Of a stretch of 36,594 bases of DNA, positions 14,974 through 22,216 are shown piece after piece. The number at the start of each line of letters is the position of its first letter. The stretch's first letter is position 1. The DNA lies in contig DATAXP010000089.1 in NCBI GenBank assembly GCA_036272935.1, positions 1 through 36,594 of the forward strand, read 5' to 3'. The stretch is from DATAXP01 sp036272935 (GTDB lineage Bacteria > Planctomycetota > Planctomycetia > Pirellulales > PNKZ01). The notes under the pieces were generated by a model. That model saw only the letters and a list, made by a program, of their open reading frames with translations. It had not been told where the DNA came from and ran no database searches. A program made the position numbers and the translations under genes.

Positions 14974-16521
14974 ATGTCGATCGTAGAAGCAAAACCACTG
15001 CACACTCGATCCCGGCGATCGAGTCATGCCTCGGGTTCACCAGGCATTTCCATCGCGGCGCTCTCGGCCCCCGAGCGCAGCTTGCGTTGTGACATGCGCT
15101 ACATGTTTGCCACCGTGTTAACCAGCGCTCCCCTGTTGATCGCGGATTTTGCGTCGCTGGCCTTGGCGCTGTGGGCTGCTCACAGTTTGCAAGCGGATGT
15201 GATGTCGATCGCGTCGCCTGTCGATTTGGCGCTCGGTGGCGCCGCCGCGGCGGCCATGTTCGCGATCTATTTGGCGTTCGGCTTGTATCCGGGCGTCGGG
15301 CTTAGCGCCGTCGCCGAAGTGCGGCAAACCTGGCTGGCAACGACTTCGATGATTGCGGTGCTCGTCGCGGCAGCCTTGGGATTCGACGCTGAGCAAGGCT
15401 CGCTGACGTCGAATGAAGAGCTGACGCTGCTCATCGCTTGGCCGGTGTTGCTCGCTGCTGTGCCCATTGGCCGGCGGCTGATGCGGCGGCTGGTCGCTCG
15501 GCAGCCGTGGTGGGGCTACGGAGTGATTGTTTTTGGCGGCGGCCGCGAAGGGGCCAGCATTTACCATCGGTTGATGCTGCACCGCGAACAGGGGCTGCGA
15601 CCGCTGGGCGTGATCGACGACTTGTCGGAGCATTGGCGCGACAGCTTCGTCGAACCAGCATGGTACCTGGGACCGTTCGAATCGACCGAATCGATCGCCA
15701 AACGCCGCGGTGCCTTCTGGGGCGTGGTGGCGATGTCGACGCGGCCGGCCGAAGACATCCGGCGCTGTGTCGACCGGTGTGCTCGCACGATCCACCACAT
15801 GGTGGTGCTGCCCGACAGCACCAGACTTCCCCACGGCCGCGCTTGGGAATCGGCGCACGACTGCGCTGGTGTATCGGGGCTGCGGCTCGACGACTGGTTC
15901 CTCGCCCCCGTTCCGCGGATCGTGAAGCGTTCGATCGATTTGGCAATCACGCTGCTGGTGGGCGCGGCGGTGTTGCCGCTGCTGCTGTTGATTGCCGTGG
16001 CGATCAAGTGCACGTCGCGCGGTCCAGTGCTGTACAGCCAGATGCGCGTCGGCCGTGGTGGCAAGCCGTTCAAAATCTGGAAGTTTCGCAGCATGGTGGT
16101 CGATGCCGACGAGCGGTTGGCACAATGCCTGCGCCGCGACCCTCGTCTGCGCGAAGAATGGAACACGAAGCAAAAGCTGACCTACGATCCGCGCATTACG
16201 CTCGTTGGACGCTTATTGCGCAAGACCAGTCTCGACGAGTTGCCGCAGTTGTGGAACGTGCTCGTCGGCAACATGAGCCTGGTGGGACCGCGGCCGATCC
16301 TCGAGTGTCAGATGGGCGAGTACGCCGAGTACCTGCCGTTCTACACTCGCGTGCGTCCCGGGATCACCGGCATCTGGCAGATTTCTGGCCGTAACAAAAC
16401 GACCTTCGCCGAGCGCATCCGTCTCGATGCCGAGTACGCACGCGTGTGGTCCCCCTGGCTCGACCTGTACATCCTGGTGCGCACGCTCAGCGTGGTGCTC
16501 CGCTGCGAAGGGGCGTGCTAG
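14974..16521 (+). CDS. WbaP-like polyprenyl-phosphate sugar phosphotransferase
   Basis: A 515-residue enzyme that primes exopolysaccharide synthesis by transferring a sugar-1-phosphate to undecaprenyl phosphate at the inner membrane. An N-terminal part with about four membrane helices (45-165) is followed by a CoA-binding-like Rossmann region (GYGVIVFGGGREG, 181-193). The catalytic bacterial sugar transferase domain begins at KRSIDLAITLLVG (about 318-330). It shows FKIWKFRSM, KTSLDELPQLWNV with the Asp421-Glu422 catalytic pair, SLVGPRP, and RPGITGIWQISGRN. Length and C-terminus match full-length WbaP/WcaJ proteins. GGAG lies about 10 nt before the ATG. It pairs with the upstream O-antigen-ligase-like gene. 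The exact sugar is not predictable. Its stop is only about 10 nt from an IS remnant. Confidence 0.92.
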   Translation: MSIVEAKPLHTRSRRSSHASGSPGISIAALSAPERSLRCDMRYMFATVLTSAPLLIADFASLALALWAAHSLQADVMSIASPVDLALGGAAAAAMFAIYLAFGLYPGVGLSAVAEVRQTWLATTSMIAVLVAAALGFDAEQGSLTSNEELTLLIAWPVLLAAVPIGRRLMRRLVARQPWWGYGVIVFGGGREGASIYHRLMLHREQGLRPLGVIDDLSEHWRDSFVEPAWYLGPFESTESIAKRRGAFWGVVAMSTRPAEDIRRCVDRCARTIHHMVVLPDSTRLPHGRAWESAHDCAGVSGLRLDDWFLAPVPRIVKRSIDLAITLLVGAAVLPLLLLIAVAIKCTSRGPVLYSQMRVGRGGKPFKIWKFRSMVVDADERLAQCLRRDPRLREEWNTKQKLTYDPRITLVGRLLRKTSLDELPQLWNVLVGNMSLVGPRPILECQMGEYAEYLPFYTRVRPGITGIWQISGRNKTTFAERIRLDAEYARVWSPWLDLYILVRTLSVVLRCEGAC

Positions 16522-16530
16522 AGGTCTGGG

Positions 16531-16800
16531 AGTGGCCAGGTCGAAGACCTGCTTCCGTGGGATCGATGGGTTGAACGACCAGTCGAAGTCGTCCAGCGCC
16601 TTCTCCCGGAACTGGGCGACCTTCACACGCCGATCGATCAGTCGTTGGTTGCGCACCAACAGTTCGTCCTGCAGGATCAGCTCCAGGAACTCGGCGTGGC
16701 TGAGCTGGTGGCCTGCGGCTTCGTGCAGGCGTACATCGAGGGTTTCGGCCAGCCCCGACAGGCGAAGTTGGCGCAGGGAAGAGTGTAAACGATCGTTCAT
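16531..16800 (-). pseudogene. istB remnant (IS21-family helper ATPase, N-terminal fragment)
   Basis: From the ATG at 16800 the protein begins MNDRLHSSLRQLRLSGLAET and continues through HAEFLELILQDELLVRN to DDFDWSFNPSIPRKQVFDLA. This is the N-terminal 90 residues of the IS21 helper protein IstB. Homology stops just before the expected Walker A (GPPGVGKSH), and the frame then runs antisense into the end of the WbaP-like gene. A Shine-Dalgarno AGGAG survives at 16809-16813. No istA is seen upstream. A leftover of an insertion or deletion event, not a working transposition protein. Confidence 0.8.
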
Positions 16801-17499
16801 GGTGCACGCTCCTGGTGAGGGGAACTGCGAACTACGATCGAATCGTCCGGCGAAACAGAAGCAGGCTCTGCTGAGGAGCAACCTGCCGAGGGATAGCCGG
16901 ACAGCAAATCGTAACATGCCAGTAGCGTTCCTGTAGACAAGGCTTCGGCAACGGCTTTCTGGGGCTCGTCCGTCTCCTCGAATGACGCTCGTGAAGGCGA
17001 CCGAGCGCTTGTTGCTGCGAAGCGAATCCGTCAGCGAGAGGCTTCGCTGGTGACCGAAGGATTCATTTGGACATTCGGGTGGGGCAGGCGCTCTGGCCCG
17101 CTCCACAGGCCAATACCGTATCGCGGCGCCAACTATCAGCAAGCTAACGTCGCGCAAGAGCCGGCGATAGCTCCATGCCGAATCCGAACCGCGCGAAAAC
17201 GCGACGGAATCGTTATGACGCAAAAGCCGCGAGAATCAAGGTTCGGCGCCGGGGGTCTCCAGGTCGTTGTCGGCCGTGGTGACCTACGCCCGAGTGCTCG
17301 AGCCTGTCCCTTGGGCGCCTTAAACACCGACGGAGGAGTACCTTGGATGGTCGCTCGGTTGAGTGGCCAAAGCCAAAAAATGCGAACCGAAATCAGCGCG
17401 AGCTGATTAAGATTGAGAAGGCCATCTGACGACGCCAAGGTCGCTCCGCGGGTATCGCAAGTCAAGCTGAAGCGGGCAAATCAACCAGAACGAAGGGCG
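16801..17499. other. Gene-free region between the istB remnant and the chemosensory locus
   Basis: About 700 nt without a credible gene. Open frames on both strands lack family resemblance and conflict with one another. No istA sequence was recognised upstream of the istB scrap. The region may hold the promoter of the CheY-like gene, but no convincing -35/-10 pair was found. Confidence 0.5.
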
Positions 17500-17883
17500 A
17501 TGCCCTCGAACACTCGGACGGTGTTGATCGTCGACGACTCGGCCACCATGCGCAAGATGGTGGCCGCGACCTTGCGCCCGATCAAAAACGTGCAACCTAT
17601 CGAAGCGGCCAACGGGCTGGAAGCGATCGAACGGCTCGCGCTGATGAAGGTCGATCTGCTGGTGCTCGATCTGAACATGCCTGAAATGCATGGGTTGGAG
17701 GTGGTCGCATTCGTTCGGCAGCACCAGGCGTTCCGCGAGATTCCGATCATCGTGCTCACCACGCGCAGCGACGAAGCGAGCACCCAGGCCGTCCTCGCTG
17801 CCGGGGCGTCCGTCTACCTGAACAAGCCGTTCGACCCGGCTACCTTGGCCCAGCACGCCCGCCGGCTGCTGAACGTGCCATGA
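17500..17883 (+). CDS. CheY-like single-domain response regulator
   Basis: A 127-residue stand-alone receiver domain. Key residues are present: the acidic pair Asp12-Asp13 (VLIVDDSATMRKM), phospho-acceptor Asp57 (LVLDLNMPEMHG), Thr87/Thr88 (IIVLTTRSDE) and Lys109 (YLNKPF). It would be phosphorylated by a CheA-type kinase and pass the signal to a partner such as a motor or another enzyme. The ATG at 17500 was chosen because it lies just before the first strand; an in-frame extension from 17413 has no receiver homology. Its stop overlaps the ATG of the CheA-like gene (ATGATGTC), indicating translational coupling. The gene is intact although the partner kinase is broken. Confidence 0.88.
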   Translation: MPSNTRTVLIVDDSATMRKMVAATLRPIKNVQPIEAANGLEAIERLALMKVDLLVLDLNMPEMHGLEVVAFVRQHQAFREIPIIVLTTRSDEASTQAVLAAGASVYLNKPFDPATLAQHARRLLNVP

Positions 17884-19247
17884 TGTCTCGTCCCGCGCCG
17901 GAGCCGGCCGGCGATCTGCCCGACTTCACCAAGTTTCTCGACGACTACTACGTCGAGTGCGAGGAGCATCTCGCCGTCGCGCGCAGGAACGTGCTTGCGA
18001 TCGAGCAGTTTGTCGATCGCCCGAAGGTCGATCGCGGCCTGCTCGACGAGCTGTTCCGCAGCTTTCACTCGCTGAAGGGGTTGTCGGCGATGGTGAGCGT
18101 ACACGAGGTAGAGCAAGTCGCTCACCAGCTCGAAAGCTATCTGGGCGTGTTGCGCAAAGGCGAAGTGCGGCTTAGCTCCGCGGGGCTCGACTCGATCGTC
18201 GCTGGCGTGTTTGCCATCGAGCAGGTTCTGACCGCCAAACGCGGCAATCAACCCTTGCCCGACGTCACCGCGTTGCTCGATCGGTTACGCTTGGTCTTGC
18301 CGTCGGCCGCGCCCAGTTTGCCTGCTGCGCCTGCTTTGCCTGCCGCGGCTCCTCCGCCTGCCGCAGCTCCAACGACTCAGGAACCGCAGCTTGCTGCAAA
18401 ACTTGTCTCGGGCGGCCGGGCATGGAGCGTGCGCTTCGTCCCCTCGGCAGCATCGGCCCAGCGCGGAATCGACGTGAATACGGTGCGGCGGCAGTTGCAG
18501 GAGCTCGGCGAATTGGTGCGCGCCGAGCCACGCATCGAACCGGGTGGCCAGATCGCCTTTCATTTCGTGCTGGTCACGGCTGGCGGCGAAACGCTGTCAT
18601 TGCCCGCCGAGAGCGGGTTATCGGCAGAGCCTTACGCCGGCGAGGACATCGATTCGGCAGCCCCACGCGATCTCGAGCCCGACCAGCTTTCCGAGCCGGC
18701 GACTATCGCGCCTTCGATCGAGTTGCCTCCAGCGCACGAAAACCCGGCGACGCAACTTGTGCCGACGAATCTCGTGCGCGTCGACCTTGGGCATCTCGAC
18801 GAGCTGATGCGGATGGTCGGCGAACTGGTGCTCAGCCGCGCGCGGTTGGAAAGCGTGCTGCATCGGCTGAATGGCTCAGTGCCGGCCGTCGAGCGCCGGT
18901 TGCTCGGAGAGATCAACCAGGCGATCGAGCACCAACTGCGCGACTTACGCGAGGGCGTAATGCGCGTGCGGATGGTGCCGATTCGCGAAGTGTTTGCCCG
19001 AATGCAGTTCGTGATGCGCGACCTGGTGCGCGAGCAGCGCAAGCGCGCCGTGCTGCATCTGACCGGCGAGGAAACGCAGATCGACAAGTTCATCGTCGAA
19101 CGGATGATGGACCCGTTACTGCACCTGGTGCGAAACGCGGTCAGCCACGGTCTCGAACAACCAGACGAACGGATTGCGGCGGGCAAGCCGCCCGAGGCCA
19201 CAACTTCCTGCTCCCGATGCCGCCGACCGTGCCGCATACCGATTTGA
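17880..19247 (+). pseudogene. CheA-like histidine kinase, truncated in its ATPase domain
   Basis: The 455 residues begin with an Hpt domain (about 15-120) holding phospho-acceptor His63 in FHSLKG. A Pro/Ala-rich linker (140-167) and a less clear middle region follow. The dimerisation helices start at DLGHLDELMRMVGELVLS (302-319). The ATPase begins normally (VERMMDPLLHLVRNAVSHGL, with Asn419 and His423 of the N-box) and then stops matching CheA after GKPPEAT (about 441). The last 14 residues, rich in Cys and Arg, are read from foreign sequence out of frame. The G-boxes and the CheW-binding domain are gone, so autophosphorylation is unlikely. The stop TGA shares its last base with an ATG (TGATG) that opens the downstream kinase fragment. 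Best explained by a deletion that joined two signalling genes. Confidence 0.85.
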
Positions 19248-20516
19248 TGAACATGCAACAGACGGCGCGCCTGACGCCGCTGATGGAGCATGACGCGGTC
19301 TGCGGCACGTTGACGCTCATCGAGGACGTAACCGAACGGATCGCCGCCGAGGAAGAACTGCGTAAGCAGGCGGAACGCTTGGAAGAGGCCAATCGGCACA
19401 AGGACGAATTCCTGGCCATGCTCGCCCACGAACTGCGAAACCCCTTGGCGCCAATCCGCAACGGCATTCGCCTGCTGGGGCTCGTCGAGGCCCGGACCCC
19501 CGAGGCCGTGCAGACGCGCGAGATGATGGAGCGCCAGGTGAGCCACATGGCACGGCTGGTCGACGACCTGCTCGACGTCTCGCGGATTGCCCGCGGCAAA
19601 GTGCGCCTGCGCCGGGAGCTTTGCGATCTGAATGCCATCGTTCGCAACGTGCTCGACGATTACCATGCGATCGTCGAGCAAAACGGCTTCCGTTTGACGA
19701 CTCGGGTCGGCACCGAAGCGTGCATGATTCGCGGCGACAGCGTGCGGCTGGCGCAAATTCTGGCAAACTTGCTGCACAACGCCACGAAGTTCACCAATCC
19801 CGGCGGCGAGATCACTGTCGTCAGCGAATTGGATCGCAATGCCCAGACGGTCACCGTGCGCGTTTCCGACACAGGCATTGGCATGAGCCGCGAGACGCTG
19901 TCGAGAATCTTCGATCCGTTCAGCCAGGCCGACAGCAGCCTCGACCGCAACAAAGGGGGCTTAGGCTTGGGCTTGTCGCTGGCTAAGGGATTGGCGGATT
20001 TGCATGGCGGACGCATTGAGGCGTTCAGCGAAGGGCTTAATCGCGGCTCGACGTTCACGCTTCAATTCCCGCTGATCGACGGAGCACCGGCCGCTTCATC
20101 GTCCCAGCCGCCCGCAGAGAAGTTAGCGTCACGGCCGACCCGGATTCTGGTGATCGAAGATAATCGCGATACTGCGTCAACGATCAAGGCACTGCTCAAC
20201 TATCAGGGTTACGAGGTCCAATGGGCTGCCACGGGGCCCCCACGGCGTCGAGCTCGCCCGTCAGTTTCAACCGGACGTCGTGCTGTGCGATATCGGACTG
20301 CCCGGCATGAACGGTTATGAAGTGGCTCGCGTTCTGCGAGCCGATCAATCCCTGGAACAGGCGTATCTCGTCGCGCAAAGCGGATACGGTCAGGACGAAG
20401 ATCGCCGCAAGTCGCAAGACGCCGGTTTCGACCTGCACCTGATCAAGCCGGTCGATTTTGGCGAACTGCAGCGCGTGCTGGAAAACCTCTGGGCAAACCA
20501 AACGGCCCATCGATAA
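19247..20516 (+). pseudogene. Hybrid histidine kinase fragment with frameshifted receiver
   Basis: The sequence starts inside the end of a PAS/PAC unit (TLTLIEDVTERIAAEEELRK). HisKA follows (AHELRNPLAPIRNG, His61 counted from the ATG at 19247), then an HATPase_c domain with LLHNATKFTNPGG, SDTGIGMS and GGLGLGLSLAKG. A receiver begins with RILVIEDNRDTASTIKALL. Near 20233-20242, in the run GGGGCCCCC, the frame shifts by +1. The proper continuation (PHGVELARQFQPDVVLCDIG, then the Lys motif LIKPVDF) is read in the next frame to the stop at 20516. Removing one base restores a 422-residue protein. Possible starts are ATGs at 19217, 19247 and 19253. The sensor N-terminus is lost at the CheA junction. 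The kinase core could still be made by TGATG coupling; the receiver is broken unless the extra base is a sequencing error. Confidence 0.82.
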
Positions 20517-20587
20517 CGTCGCCAGAACCTTCCGCGAGCGACTGGTTCTTGCGTCGCCTCACCATTTGGTCGGGAGGGCCTGGTCGA

Positions 20588-21196
20588 TTATGGCCGGCTG
20601 CTCATTTTCAGACGGCGGAATTCCAGGGCGCCTGCCTTCTCGCCTTCTGGGCCGCCCGAGTCCCCGCCTAGGCCGAATGCGAGCTTTTGCTCGGCGATGC
20701 AGTCGTGCGTGGCATGGATTGTCTGATCGTCGACGGCGGCGGTCATCTGCGAGCCTTCAAACTGGATGCGTGCGTGGTGCCAATCTCCCACCGCCAGCCG
20801 GGCCGGCTCCTTGAGCAGTTCGACGGTCTGACCTTTCGCCGGATGCGCGAGAACCCGAATCTGGTCTTTCCCCAGGACGAGGTGGACGATGTGGCCGCGC
20901 TCTTGATCGCCGTTGAAGATGATGCCGGCAAAAGTCGCTCGCCCTTCCAGCCGGAAGTCGCATTCGATGATCCCGTTGCGCAGCGGAAACTTCCGCATCT
21001 TGACCGGCCCGTGCCGTCGCGGACCCGACTCGCAGCCGCGGAGCACGCCCCCCTTACTGGTCCACGTTCCCAGCCCCCAGAACCAGTCGGCGGATAGTTC
21101 GCCGTTGAAGGTTTCCTCCACGGTTGTTGGTTCTTGTGCGCGACCAAAGCCGGGCAATAAGGCGGCAATCAGCGCGAGCGCTATCGTTGATCTCAT
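20588..21196 (-). CDS. Secreted lectin-fold protein (DUF1080 / 3-keto-disaccharide-hydrolase-like)
   Basis: A 202-residue exported protein. Residues 1-20 form a signal peptide (MRSTIALALIAALLPGFGRA, cleavage near Ala20). The rest looks like a concanavalin-type beta-sandwich: ADWFWGLGTWTSKGGVL near the start, GIIECDFRLEGRATFAGIIF in the middle, VGDWHHARIQFEG later, and a closing LEFRRLKM strand. These resemble DUF1080 / LamG-like proteins, which planctomycetes have in large numbers and which are thought to bind or cleave carbohydrates outside the cytoplasm. No catalytic residues can be named. It converges on the broken kinase gene, leaving 71 nt between them. The family-level call is moderate; export is clear. 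Confidence 0.7.
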   Translation of the reverse strand: MRSTIALALIAALLPGFGRAQEPTTVEETFNGELSADWFWGLGTWTSKGGVLRGCESGPRRHGPVKMRKFPLRNGIIECDFRLEGRATFAGIIFNGDQERGHIVHLVLGKDQIRVLAHPAKGQTVELLKEPARLAVGDWHHARIQFEGSQMTAAVDDQTIHATHDCIAEQKLAFGLGGDSGGPEGEKAGALEFRRLKMSSRP

Positions 21197-21648
21197 GTCG
21201 GATTCGCGAAGGTGGGCAATCGCTTGTCAGGCAGGGGTTAGCCAAAGTCGCGATCTTGGCAGCAAGCGGGGCGACGGCACCCGCAAGTCGCTGCCGTGAT
21301 CAGATCGCGAATCCGCCAACCGAACCATCGTGGGGAGCCGGGTTCGGAGCAGGCTTCGCCCTGGCAAAGACCATCCTAACACCGCCGCGCCACGTATACA
21401 GCAAGACCTCGTGGAAACAGGATGTTTTGCAACTCCCCGGCCGATCCGCGCGACGATCAAGATCAACCAAGACGCGCAGGCGGCAATGATCGTGCTCTGC
21501 GTTCTCTGCGCTGCTAGTTCGATCGGTCCGGTTGGTCCGTGGAATCACGGCATCGATCGATTCTTCACCCGGCCTTGTCAATAATGACGATAATACCCGA
21601 AGCAGCTCACGTTCACACGACCGCTCCGTCCAAAAGGACATCGATTCC
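21197..21648. other. Gene-free region between divergent genes
   Basis: About 450 nt between the leftward lectin-fold gene and the rightward 78-residue gene. No credible coding sequence or RNA is recognised. It presumably contains promoters for both, but no strong -35/-10 pair stands out. Confidence 0.45.
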
Positions 21649-21885
21649 ATGGGCGTCATGACCCGAAAGTCCGGCGAGAATTTCATCATCACGTCGGATC
21701 GCGTTTCGGGCGAAGCCCCGACGAACAGTGCGCCCAAGAAACGGGCGACGGAGACGTATCTCGTCTGGACCGGCAACGGATGGTCTGATCGGGCAACCGA
21801 GGCCAAGATCTTTTCCGACCTCGATGGAGCCGACGACTACGTGCGCTCGCACTATACCGAAGTAATGGGGCAGATGAAGCGGTGA
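21649..21885 (+). CDS. Small hypothetical protein, 78 residues
   Basis: No family is recognised. The protein is hydrophilic, with a Lys/Arg/Ser-rich first half and a second half (TETYLVWTGNGWSDRATEAK, then FSDLDGADDYVRSHY) that looks like a small alpha/beta fold; the Trp-Thr-Gly-Asn-Gly-Trp turn is its most distinctive feature. There is no signal peptide or membrane segment. The ATG at 21649 was chosen because AAGGA lies about 10 nt upstream; frames extending further upstream have no support. It stands alone, 331 nt before the UvrA-like gene. Confidence 0.55.
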   Translation: MGVMTRKSGENFIITSDRVSGEAPTNSAPKKRATETYLVWTGNGWSDRATEAKIFSDLDGADDYVRSHYTEVMGQMKR

Positions 21886-22216
21886 TGTAGCGCGGACGCT
21901 CGCCTACCGCGCCATTCATTCGTCGGCTTCGCCGCATTGTCGTAGCGCCACCTCTGCTGGATACATGGCCAGCCGCGATTTGCCCCAGCGCGCCGCAAAA
22001 CACAGTTAAAAAGCGACTAGGTTTTCCGGGCCCTGGACTCATCGAACGTGGGGCTGCGCCCAACGGAGGATTGCTACGACGTTTGCGACCGGGGATCATC
22101 GGCTTGCGGCGGCTGCCGCTCGGGATCTAGCAATGAGCAGTGCAAATAAGAGGCCGCCAACGGCATGTCGGTTGCTGGTGCAAAAAAACCGCCAACCATC
22201 CCGTCCCTGTTTGTCG

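Noticed and set aside
16213..17223. A 336-codon minus-strand frame
   Set aside because: Only its middle part (16531-16800) is IstB; the beginning is unsupported upstream sequence and the end is antisense to the WbaP-like gene.
18422..19246. The 5' part of the histidine kinase frame, overlapping the CheA-like gene
   Set aside because: This stretch is an out-of-frame Arg/Ala-rich translation of CheA; kinase homology begins only at about 19205.
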